Under the pieces are notes generated by a model that saw only the letters and a program-made list of their open reading frames with translations, had not been told where the DNA came from and did no database searches. Positions 10,301 through 19,628 of a stretch of DNA of 64,000 bases are shown here, piece by piece. The stretch is from Dysidea avara (taxonomy: Eukaryota > Porifera > Demospongiae > Dictyoceratida > Dysideidae). Position numbers and translations under genes: made by a program. The DNA is taken from assembly GCF_963678975.1 (NCBI RefSeq), contig NC_089280.1, positions 19,769,863 through 19,833,862 on the forward strand, written 5' to 3'. Numbering within the stretch: position 1 is the first letter of the stretch; each line of letters begins with the position of its first letter.

Positions 10301-11641
10301 GAGAAAGGGGTCAAGCAGGGTTGTCCACTCAGTCCCATTCTGTTTGACCTAGCGCTGGAACAGCTAGTTGACGGAGTCGACAAAGAGGGCTACGATTTCA
10401 CTGCTGGTAGAGTAGCGGTCCTGGCATACGCTGACGACCTCTGCTTTATCGCTGAGACACCTGAACAACTGCAGGAAATGCTGGACCAAGCGCAGGAGTA
10501 TGCAGACTGGACAGGCCTGCAGTTCAAGGCACCCAAGTGTGCAACCCTTGCCATTAATAACCGGGCTCCACGCCACTTTGTGGAAAGCACGAAGTTCTAC
10601 ATTAATGGGGAAGAACTGCCAGCTATGGCCTATGAGGACCATTACCGTTACCTAGGATGTGAGCTAGGATCCAACCCCAGAACGGAGGCAACAGCAGCAG
10701 GTGACCGGTATATAAGAGAAGCAAAGACCATTTTTGCCAGCCAGCTTACAGACTGGCAGAAATTGAATGCCATGCACCGGTTTGTGAAACCCAAGCTCGA
10801 CTATGTCATTAGGACCATGCTGCCCACGAAAGGGTGGGCCCAGAATCTGGACAACCAGATAAGGTCTATGGCAAAGAAAGCATTCCGGCTCCCCAGAAGA
10901 ACAACCACCTCGTACTTCTATACCCACTGGAGAGCAGGGGGCTTGGGACTGCCAAATATTGAGGATGAGCTACAGGTCGCCTGGGCATCCCAAGCCTTCA
11001 AACATCTCATTAGTAAGGATAGGTTGATTGTGGCTATGGCTGCAAAACGTATCACCGACACTATTGAAGCGAGAACCAGCACGAGAAGCCCAACTGTACA
11101 AGAGGTTATTGACTTCCTAAATACCCGACCAGACAAATCTGAAGGGCGTGTGAGTAGAGACATCAGATCGCTATATAGTGTGGTGAGAGGATGCTACCAC
11201 AGACTTGGTGCCAAATTAATCTTTACTGATGAGGAAGAAGTCAAGTTACAGATTGGCAACACCATCATCCCCGCAGATAAAGCACGGACAGCATCGTCAA
11301 TGCTCCGTAACCAAAGGCACACTTACCACTTGGAATGTCTGATTAAGTGCCCCGATCAGGGTAAGTGCTTCAGCTCAGTAGCGAAGCACCCAAGCAGCAA
11401 CAGCTGGATTCCTGATGGTAAGTATGTTTCTTTCTCGGCATACCGCTTTGCCAGTAAGGCAAGGTTGAACTTGCTTCCCACTCGCACTGTCCTCAAGCGA
11501 TCCAAACAGCTTCGCGGTACAATCAACTGTAGAAAGTGTGGAGCACACCCAGAGACCTTACCCCATGTACTAAACCACTGTCACTACCACATGGGATTGA
11601 TTAGAGTAAGACACGGAGAAATCCTGAAAAGGATAAAGTGA
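7310..11641 (+). CDS. ORF of U2-targeted non-LTR retrotransposon: zinc fingers, Myb-like region, reverse transcriptase
   Basis: The first ATG is 7310, giving 1443 residues; an in-frame TAA lies in the target copy just upstream. Such proteins bind the target DNA, nick it and copy the RNA onto it. In order: three C2H2 fingers (about residues 55-77, 87-108, 125-145); a Myb-like helix-rich segment (187-240, TAHQVGKAKRRIL); a second finger pair (about 322-376); a Pro/Ser-rich region with repeated SPISDTPLPP (420-520); a charged helix (535-595); an Arg/Asn-rich linker with six NDNRSGR units; RT (about 800-1150) with GVKQGCPLSP and YADD (10427-10438); and a CCHC knuckle (about 1407-1425). TGA at 11639 ends the frame before the endonuclease, whose start is still readable downstream. 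The length and integrity of the frame suggest recent activity of the family, but this copy should lack the nuclease. Confidence 0.9.
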   Translation: MSDRNKKKRKLISRKKDCDRPSGTDGEGNQCGRMEEISRNKWRVVFELPKQTTFYCPICDCSYNVYSSITRHITLKHETDIEYLYKCCDCEITFESRKELGRHASDKHRMVEERPPPSRKGAFHCSFCEESLATQRGQAQHERNRHPIRLSKYLANLASQPDDEEEQAEASVVNESSKTSQPASQPTHWPIHLTNSLIREMFNIGCSSDIALAKAVGTEKTAHQVGKAKRRILSQYPNWKETFYYLNETATQQMREVSYNGTESEESSETSSEESRDGPDSPPEPLEVIVLEGAATQEEPASSPGKATNVVIAYPIQVILECPHCHMKWVGDALEGYADHLASHEEFAHSWMFLCALCAEHASSEQDILNHLVKDHVPDLATLPISTIKQGKSVLLPMLQGSAPDGEEQTDGYRLNSLAASSGPASPQPSSSSESTSPPPTPPVSEDEEVPPLPPPLDLPGIGCSPREEPGRLPLPGSPISDTPFPSSPTSDTHGEMPEVLYSQVLYSPISDTPLPPLAKDSGGPPTERDGADTTKSLQKKREEEKKALEELKTKYLNKLAEYTEDSLTEDQWRDFCTNLKSLSEELWSLLDSLKSQNNPARGNQTRQWQRRRGRSNRRQQHNTERRDQGEVRTIDLRVGSNNDNRSGRNDNRSGRNDNRSGRNDNRSGRNDNRSGRNDNRSGRNNSKVGRDNYRSDRREDDRIGRSGSSSTGSRITGRQRWIQQAKRIQAQYRRNAKNCVEKLLHPNEEREVCGIPMDQIHHQMTETYANTSHEGEQPEWVNTPRREGVDVLDAPLTKEEIVFQLGRLPAKSAPGPDRLTYQNWRALDPRAELLERILNLCSKAARIPESWKNSTTVLAYKNRGNKDDLNSWRPICLQNTVYKVYAACIAKRIAAWAMEVGAINKAQKGFLPFEGCFEHTFLLQSCLQDARRRRRRIYVAWLDLKNAFGSVPTNHLLKSIQDLGLTGTTLNVVRDIYTGSTTQVRIGKRTSEEIRCEKGVKQGCPLSPILFDLALEQLVDGVDKEGYDFTAGRVAVLAYADDLCFIAETPEQLQEMLDQAQEYADWTGLQFKAPKCATLAINNRAPRHFVESTKFYINGEELPAMAYEDHYRYLGCELGSNPRTEATAAGDRYIREAKTIFASQLTDWQKLNAMHRFVKPKLDYVIRTMLPTKGWAQNLDNQIRSMAKKAFRLPRRTTTSYFYTHWRAGGLGLPNIEDELQVAWASQAFKHLISKDRLIVAMAAKRITDTIEARTSTRSPTVQEVIDFLNTRPDKSEGRVSRDIRSLYSVVRGCYHRLGAKLIFTDEEEVKLQIGNTIIPADKARTASSMLRNQRHTYHLECLIKCPDQGKCFSSVAKHPSSNSWIPDGKYVSFSAYRFASKARLNLLPTRTVLKRSKQLRGTINCRKCGAHPETLPHVLNHCHYHMGLIRVRHGEILKRIK
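9236..9361 (+). repeat. In-frame 21-bp minisatellite encoding NDNRSGR
   Basis: Six 21-bp units, nearly identical in DNA, encode six heptapeptides NDNRSGR in the linker before the RT domain. Elements B and C carry other Arg/Asn/Gln-rich sequence at the same place without this array, so it expanded within copy A or its lineage. The basic linker may bind RNA; that is inference. Confidence 0.9.
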
Positions 11642-11748
11642 GCAATCCCAAGAGACTTGGGGGATGTGTTTCTAGAACAACAGATTCCAGGAGACCCGGA
11701 GCACAACCGCCCAGATCTGGTAGTGGTAAACAGAGACAGAACCAAAAT
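11642..11748 (+). pseudogene. Start of RLE endonuclease of copy A, after stop codon
   Basis: The same frame continues past TGA with sequence matching the B protein: IPRDLGDVFLEQQIPGDPE, then the nuclease PD motif (RPDLVVVN). It breaks off at about 11748 where B-derived sequence begins, before the conserved VDV part of the active site. The TGA stands where B has His; a change from a CGA codon would be one step. Confidence 0.75.
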
Positions 11749-12009
11749 CTGCTTAATCCGAATGAAGAAGAGAAACCTGTCAGATACCACTCGACCAAAT
11801 CCACCAGGAGATGACAGAATGCTATGCTGACACCCACACAGAAGGTGAGAAACCAGATTGGATCAGGAGCCCTGATAGAGAAAGTACAGATGTACTAGAT
11901 GCCCCATTCACAAAGGATGAAGTCATCTTCCAGGTAAGACGGTTGCCAACCAGATCTGCACCAGGCCCAGATAGGTTAACTTACCAGAACTGGAAGGCTC
12001 TAGATGCTA
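11749..12009 (+). repeat. Duplicated 261-bp fragment of element B
   Basis: This stretch matches 13978-14239 almost base for base (about three differences) and encodes the segment just before and into the RT domain. Here the codon CAG stands where B has the stop TAG at 14035-14037, so the fragment keeps the older state, but it has lost one A in an A run. It joins at 12009-12010 to the zinc-finger part of B. The high identity, against much lower identity between A and B, points to a recent duplication or template-switch junction. Confidence 0.9.
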
Positions 12010-12010
12010 T

Positions 12011-15000
12011 AGGAGTGCGGAAGGATCGAGAAGGTGTCCAGCAACAAATGGAGAATTACGTTCGAGCTACCAAAACAAACCACCTTCTTGTGTCCAGTAT
12101 GTGACTGTGGATATAATGTCTATTCTAGTAGAACTAGACACCTCACCACCAAACATGAGAACATGGAAATTGAATACCTATACAAGTGTTGTGATCGTGA
12201 CAGACGGTTCGAATCGAGAAAGGAGCTAGGTAGACACACGAGCGATGTCCACACCACGGCCGAAGAAACCCAACCACCATCGAGAAAAGGAATTTATCAA
12301 TGTACTTTTTGTGAAGAATCACTTATATCGCAGAGAGGCCAAGCGCAACAGGCATCCCATCAGGCTTTCAAGGCTAATGGCAACCCTGGCCTCCCAGCCC
12401 GCAACAGAGGAGGACACCCAGCCACCTGAAACTGAGGAGACAGACAGCAGCAAGGCCAATCAACCAACACATTGGCCAATTGACCTTACCAACGCACTAA
12501 TCAGAGCTATGTTTGCAAGGGGGTGTTCATCGAACATCGCCCTTGTGAAACATATGAACACCAACAAAACACCACATCAAGTGGGAAAGGTCAAACAAAG
12601 AATTTTGGCTCAGTACCCAAACTGGAGAGAAACCTTTTCCTACCTCAACCAAGCTACAAACAATTTAATTGAGGACAATAGCTACAGTGAAGGAACATCA
12701 TCAGATGAATCTAGTGAGGCTCCCTCTTCTCCGCTAGAGCCAACAGCTATATCAGAAGACATAGAAATGATAATACTGGAAGAGGGAGTTGCCGGGCAAG
12801 CAGAGTTACAGGAAGATGCAGAAACAGTAACACTGGAGGTGGAGGAGAGGCAGATGGAGACAGTAGGATCACAAGGTGAGCAAGTAAGTATTGTAATTGC
12901 ATATCCCCTGCAGGTGGCACTAGAATGCCCACATTGCCGCATGAAATGGGTGGGTGATGCACTGGAGGGATATATTGAACATTTAGCCTCCAGCCACAGT
13001 GAAGTCACCCACTCATACACGTTTGTGTGTGCTTTGTGTGCTGGCCATACTAGTACTGAGGACGAGGTGTTACAGCACCTTGCCAGCGAACACGTCTCTG
13101 ACCTGGCTACAATTCCAGTTTCAGCCATCAAACAAGGTAAGAGTGTACTGCTACCCCTACTAAGAGATACGGACCACAGTGGAAGCGAGACACCCCCCTC
13201 GAGCTCATCCCACCACTGCCACCCCCCTGCCCTGTATGAGAGCTCACCAGCCCATCTAGAGATCAATCTCAAATACCACCACCACCACCAGATTCCCCGG
13301 TGTCTGATGCACCGCTGCCACCCTCCCCACTAACTACGCCAGTACGGAGAGAGAGCACATCCCAGTTCCCTTATTCGCCAATATCAGATGCCCCATTGCC
13401 ACCCTCACCTGTGGACGCCAGTCCACCAGCCAGAAGAGCTAGTGAGAGTGCAGCAAGGAGCCTTGAACAAAAGCGAGAGGAAGAGAGGAGAGCCCTACAA
13501 GAACTAAGAGATAAGTACATTAGCACATTCACGGGCCACACGGAGGACTCGATAATTGACCGATGGGGAACATTCTGCACACACATGGACCAGCTATGTG
13601 AGGAGCTACGATCATTGGCAGATAAGTACAAGCCACAACGACCAACCAGGGGCCATAGAACAAGACAGTGGCAAAGGAGACGGGGTGGTGATCACAGGTC
13701 ACAGAGGCAGGATAGGAATACAGATAACACAGCCAGAGGTACACAGAACCGTGAGAGAGGAGGCCAGAACAATAGGAGACCGAATGTAAACAATGGCAGT
13801 ATACATCGGAACAACAGCAACAGGACAGGTAGGCATAATAGTAGGTCAGACAGGCACAACGATGATACAGAAGACAGGAGACCAGGTCACAGAGCGGCGG
13901 GACGGCAGCGCTGGATTGAACAGGCCAAACGCGTACAGGCCCAGTACTGTCAGAACTCTAAGAACTGCATCCAAAAGCTGCTTAATCCGAATGAAGAAAG
14001 AGAAACCTGTCAGATACCACTCGACCAAATCCACTAGGAGATGACAGAATGCTATGCTGACACCCACACAGAAGGTGAGAAACCAGATTGGATCAGGAGC
14101 CCTGATAGAGAAAGTACAGATGTACTAGATGCCCCATTCACAAAGGATGAAGTCATCTTCCAGGTAAGACGGTTGCCAACCAGATCTGCACCAAGCCCAG
14201 ATAGGTTAACTTACCAGAACTGGAAGGCTCTAGATGCTAAGGCCGACCTGCTGGCATTGATACTTAACATTTGTAGAATGGCCAAAAACATACCGGAGAG
14301 TTGGAAAAAGAGCAAAACAGTATTGGCTTACAAAAACAAAGGCGACAAGCGGGACCTTAGCAATTGGAGACCAATCTGCCTTCAAAACACCGTATATAAA
14401 CTTTATGCAGCCTGTATTGCTAAGAGAATTGCTTCATGGGCCATAGCGTCAGATGTCATTAGCCACGCTCAAAAGGGATTCCTACCCTTTGAAGGTTGTT
14501 TCGAGCACACCTTCCTTCTTCAATCCTGCATGCAAGATGCTCGTAGAAGACGTAGGAAAATATACATTGCTTGGCTAGACCTGAAAAATGCTTTCGGCTC
14601 AGTTCCAACTAATCACCTCTTACGATCGATGGAAGAATTAGGCCTAACGGGAGTAACGTTAGAGGTAGTAAAAGACATCTATACCGACTCAACAACAAAG
14701 GTAAGAATTGGTAGGCACAGTACAGAAGACATTGTCTGTGGGAAAGGGGTAAAACAGGGATGCCCACTTAACCCTATCCTTTTCGACCTAGCACTAGAAC
14801 AGCTAATAGAGGGTGTCAACCAAGAGGGCTACAACTTCACTCATGGAGAAGTGTCAGTGCTAGCATATGCTGACGATCTCTGCTTTATAGCAGAATCTCA
14901 CACACGTCTGCAAGAAATGCTTCACCGAGCACAAGAGTTTGTAGGCTGGACGGGACTCCAGTTTAAAGCATCCAAGTGTGCCACACTAAGCCTGAACAAC

Positions 15001-16487
15001 CGAGCACCACGTCACTTTGTTGAGAACACCAAATTCCACATCAATGGAGAGGAATTGCCAGGGATGAACTACGAAGACCACTATCGCTACCTGGGTTGTC
15101 AACTCGGTGCCAACCCCAGAACTGAAGCAAACAAAGTAGGGGAACAATACCTAGGGGAGGCCAAAGCAATTTTTACCAGCCTGCTTACAGACTGGCAGAA
15201 GTTAAACGCCCTTCATAGGTTTGTTAAGCCGAAACTAGATTACACATTAAGGACCATGCTCCCCACAAAAGGATGGGCTAAGAATTTGGACAATCAGGTC
15301 CGTTCTATGGCCAAAAAGGCTTTCCGGCTCCCTAGAAGAACAAACACACCTTATTTCTACACACACTGGAGAGCCGGAGGTTTGGGTTACCAAACATTGA
15401 AGACGAGCTTGATGTTGCTTGGGCCTCACAGGCTTTCAAATACTTAATCAGTAAGGACCCTACAGTTGTTGCTATGGCAGCACACAGAATTACCAGCACC
15501 ATAGAAGCTCGAACCACCACCAGAAACCCAACTGTTCAAGAGGCCATAGGATTTCTAAACACCAGTCCAGACAGAGAGGAAAGCCGCCTAAGTTATGACG
15601 TCCGGTCACTATACAGTTTAGTCAGAGGCTGCTATCAGAGGCTAAGTGCCAAGGTTGTCTTTACAGAGGAAGAGGAAGTAAAGCTAAAAGTTGGTGACAC
15701 CTTAATCACAAAGGAAAAGGCTCGTAGTGCATCTGCGTTATTACGAGATCAACGGCTTGCCTACCATCTCGAATCACTGACAAAGTTCCCTGATCAAGGC
15801 AAGAGCTTTCACTCAGTGGCCAGACATACTAGTAGCAATAGTTGGATACCGGACGGCAAATACATTTCATTTGCAGAGTACCGTTTTGCCAGCAAAGCCA
15901 GACTCAATGTGCTCCCAACCCGCACTGTTTTGAAGTGGTCGAAGCAGCTCCGAGGTACCATCAACTGCCGTAGATGCGGTTCACATCCAGAGACACTGGC
16001 CCACGCCCTAAACCACTGCCACCACTCAATGGGGTTAATTAGAACTAGACAAGGAGAAATCCTAAAACGTCTTAGACATGCAATTCCAAGGGACATGGGG
16101 GAAGTTTTCCTGGAACAGCAAATCCCAGGTGACCCGGAACGTAACTGCCCAGACCTTGTGATTATCAATCGGGAGAAGAACAAAATCATTGTAGTAGATG
16201 TAACAATGCCATTTGAAGGAGAACCTCGTAGCCTTGCAGAAGCCAGGGAAACCAAACTTCAGAAATATAGTAATCTGAAAACCTGGCTACAAGGGAAGTA
16301 CAGTGAGGTAGAACTTGAAGCATTTATTGTTGGGGCACTGGGCTCATGGGATTTAGACAACAAGCCTGTACTACACATGCTGCACATAGGCAGAAATTAC
16401 TCTAAGCTTTTCAGGCGACTTTGCTGCATTTCAGCTATAGCCGGCAGTAACAATATCTGGAAGGCTTTCTGCCGTAGTGGTAGTTAA
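12011..16487 (+). pseudogene. Broken ORF of copy B: zinc fingers, RT, CCHC, RLE endonuclease
   Basis: Reading order is frame 1 (12034-12340: two fingers and the start of a third), frame 2 (to about 13250: Myb-like region and second finger pair), frame 1 (13260-15385: Pro-rich SPISDAPLPP repeats, Arg-rich linker, RT with YADD at 14866-14877), then frame 3 (15390-16487). Lesions seen: no start; about 11 bases missing near 12344; a frameshift near 13200-13260; TAG at 14035; one base lost near 15386. The C-terminal part holds the CCHC knuckle (CRRCG, HALNHC), the RLE core PDLVIIN with VVDVTMPFEG (16150-16220), and a conserved tail ending at TAA 16485-16487. It is not translatable as one protein but is the best record in the window of the endonuclease. 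Confidence 0.9.
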
Positions 16488-17247
16488 TAATTTAAAATAA
16501 AAAAAATTCTAAATACAAAAAATAAAAAAAGGCTTGGTCGTGTACGTTATTACTATGTCTATATTGTCTAACATTGTGTATCATTTTCTTTTTTCAGGAA
16601 CTTACTGGCACTTTGCCTGTAGACAACATACATACAGGTCTACAACTAACTGATGATCTAGGGTGGCTTACCTTTACAAAAAGATAGATCCACCCTGGGC
16701 AGTGTGCTCTCATGTGCCACACACTAATGTGACTAACTGTGAATGTGTTCAATCATTGCAGGACCACCTAAAAGCATACCAACAAACAATCACACACATT
16801 CATCAAAGGCTCCTACCTAGGGTGACCTTATCTTTTCACTAAAGTCTGGATCACCATAGTTGGCAAGACCCAATAACTGCAGCCACTACCTCACCACCTG
16901 AGTTGGGATCTGCAGGAATTAAGAAGTGTAGCCACTACCTCACCACCTGAGTGGTGGTCCACAGGAAAGGAGAAGCTGTAGGAATGCTGACTGATGTACA
17001 TGCTTACTACACACTCACAACTCCTGTTCAGGAAGGTTGGTCTTCACAGTAAGCCAAGCCATCCTGGAACTACAGGAACTACAAACTCATTTAAATTTCC
17101 ATTGATGATAGAACATATCTGTTTCTTCATCAAACTGACCCACCCTTCCAGTCCTTGTGGCTGAGGGGCCCACCAGCGATGGTGCATTAGGGCAACCTTC
17201 CCTAATGAAGGCCCTCCTTCAGTTTTTTGCTGAATGGGAACACTCAA
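16488..17247 (+). other. 3' UTR of element B
   Basis: The 3' UTR starts with an A-rich stretch (16490-16530). It contains a twice-repeated AGCCACTACCTCACCACCTG (16877 and 16928) and ends with a module at about 17160-17220 (GAGGGGCCCACCAGCGATGG, CCTTCCCTAATGAAGGCCCT) that recurs at the end of element C (23652-23710). In R2-type elements the 3' UTR RNA is recognised by the reverse transcriptase; a conserved, hairpin-capable module right before the target fits that role. Confidence 0.8.
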
Positions 17248-17395
17248 CTGTTCTTGTCAGTGTAATATCTGACACATAGGCTATTAGCCTATTCAATATT
17301 ACTCTAATTTGTGGAACTCGGAGAGGAGTTTGAAGCTTGCTTCACCCTCTCCACGAGTTACCCAGGTATTGCAGTACCTCCTGGGTGGCTCACTC
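17248..17395 (+). ncRNA. U2 snRNA gene, 3' part
   Basis: U2 nt 40 to the end. Stem-loop IIa is GTCAG/CTGAC around TGTAATAT; IIb is ATAGGC/GCCTAT; the Sm-type site is AATTTGTGG (about 17301-17309). Stem-loop III pairs GGAGAGG with CCTCTCC, and stem-loop IV pairs CCCAGG with CCTGGG around the conserved TATTGCAGTA. Several stem positions differ from vertebrate U2 but keep pairing, so this half evolved as a real U2 and was split recently or is still under constraint. The 5' part is at 6460. The retrotransposons A and B lie between them in the same orientation. Confidence 0.92.
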
Positions 17396-18003
17396 CCCCT
17401 CTGGGGGACATTAATGAACAAAGCAATCGTGTGTTGTGACGGAAACCTGTCGCCAAAACCCCCAAAGTATACGTAAACAACCTACCTTTATACGTAAAAT
17501 CCAGGAATCGACATAAGACATAATGAACTCGCATCAATAGTGAAAGAGAATGCATTAACTATTATTCCTACCATCAGCTTCTCGGAATCAGAAAGGTCAG
17601 GCCCGCCCAATGCTGCCAGCTGCTGAACGCGCAGAAAGGCCGTAGCGGCAGTTCTGAAGACTGTCACGTCAGCATAAGGCTTGCCCTTGTTAACGAAGTG
17701 TTGCTACTTTGATCGCATTGAGCCATGCTCACAAAACATTGTAAAGACATCCTGTACAAAACAGTTGCAGGGTTTCAAGTAAAAATATATATTTCGTGAG
17801 TAACAATATCAACACATTTCTCCACACTTCCAATTCAAAGAGGGCTGGTATGTTATTTATTCCACCTTCAAGATTCCAGTACATTGGCAATAAACAAAGA
17901 TTTATTGCTGTTTCTCTCCCAACCACCAGTGACCGACAGAATACACTGCATATTAATAGCTGCACTAATCACATGAATTAATGCACTACACCCTGCAGTA
18001 CAC
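17396..18003. other. Downstream flank of U2; no gene seen
   Basis: No protein or RNA gene is recognised. A candidate U2 3'-end processing box could lie just after 17395, but no consensus could be identified with confidence. Confidence 0.4.
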
Positions 18004-18008
18004 GGTAC

Positions 18009-18137
18009 ACAATGCTCAAATGAGCAGCAAATATCCACAGTAATAGTGGCTATCCCTACAGTACAAAATGCAGTACACAATGCTCAAATGAGCAGCAAAT
18101 ATCCACAGTAGTAGTGGCTATCCCTACAGTACAAAAA
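18009..18137. repeat. 68-bp tandem duplication
   Basis: Two copies of a unit with ACAATGCTCAAATGAGCAGC and GTGGCTATCCCTACAG start at 18009 and 18077; they differ at only a couple of positions. CTCAAATGAG inside is palindromic. The following 18138-18642 shows no gene. Confidence 0.85.
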
Positions 18138-18642
18138 TAAAATGGAGGGATTATTTCCAGCAGCTCTGGAGTCCAAAACAGTAAGAAAGCATGCTTGTTA
18201 CCCTAAAATGGGTTAGATCCATAATCCCAATCTTTACATATTTTAGCTCCTATGTACCAAGTCCCCAGTCCGACACCTAGTTTTGAAAAACAGGTGGTAG
18301 TCACTGACACACAAATCAAATCATCCTGCATGCAGCAGTGTTGTATAACACTATATTGTAGCCACCAGTGTCATCCAGCTGCTTTTCTCCTATAACAAAC
18401 AAACTACAGTTGACCAGTTAGTCAGTTAACTACAATATTGTATAACTCTTACTACTAATGGTTCTCACTCCAGCTGGTTGTTTCATGTTTCTTAGACTTC
18501 ACCTCTGGTTCTGAAATGTTTTCAACAAAATATATACTGTTTACAAGCTGGTGTTCTGTACCTGGAAAAGATATTGTTAATCTGCAAGTGCTATATGCGT
18601 GTGCATAACATGTATGCATAGCATGTGTGTTTGTGTGTGCGT

Positions 18643-19590
<948 letters not shown>

Positions 19591-19628
19591 CTAGATTCTC
19601 AGCCTATCGGCTAAGATCTAGTAGAATC
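19591..19628 (+). ncRNA. Second U2 5' part, diverged
   Basis: It aligns to U2 nt 1-40 as CTAGATTCTCAGCC, TATCGGCTAAGATCTA and GTAGAATC. It has mutations in the first stem and the same missing GT before GTAG as the copy at 6460. It is directly followed by retrotransposon C. No U2 3' half was found downstream of the C-D array, so this is a U2 pseudogene or truncated locus. Confidence 0.7.

Larger units (their letters stand above)
7263..11748 (+). mobile_element. U2-targeted RLE non-LTR retrotransposon, copy A (3' truncated)
   Basis: The copy runs from just after the U2 target duplication to about 11748, where it is joined to an unrelated part of element B. Its 5' UTR is very short (7263-7309). 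The 5' end resembles that of element D (CGGTGC-CCCCA-GCGGG), so it is probably full length at the 5' side. It lacks most of the endonuclease and the whole 3' UTR. U2 insertion and the domain order match the Utopia group of RLE non-LTR elements; assignment to the neighbouring NeSL or R2 groups cannot be excluded without a tree. Confidence 0.85.
12010..17247 (+). mobile_element. U2-targeted RLE non-LTR retrotransposon, copy B (5' truncated)
   Basis: The copy runs from the first zinc finger, without start codon or 5' UTR, to an intact 3' end that joins U2 nt 40 at 17248. It has the same domain order as copy A and in addition keeps the endonuclease and a 760-bp 3' UTR. It lies in the same orientation as the U2 gene. 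Confidence 0.9.
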
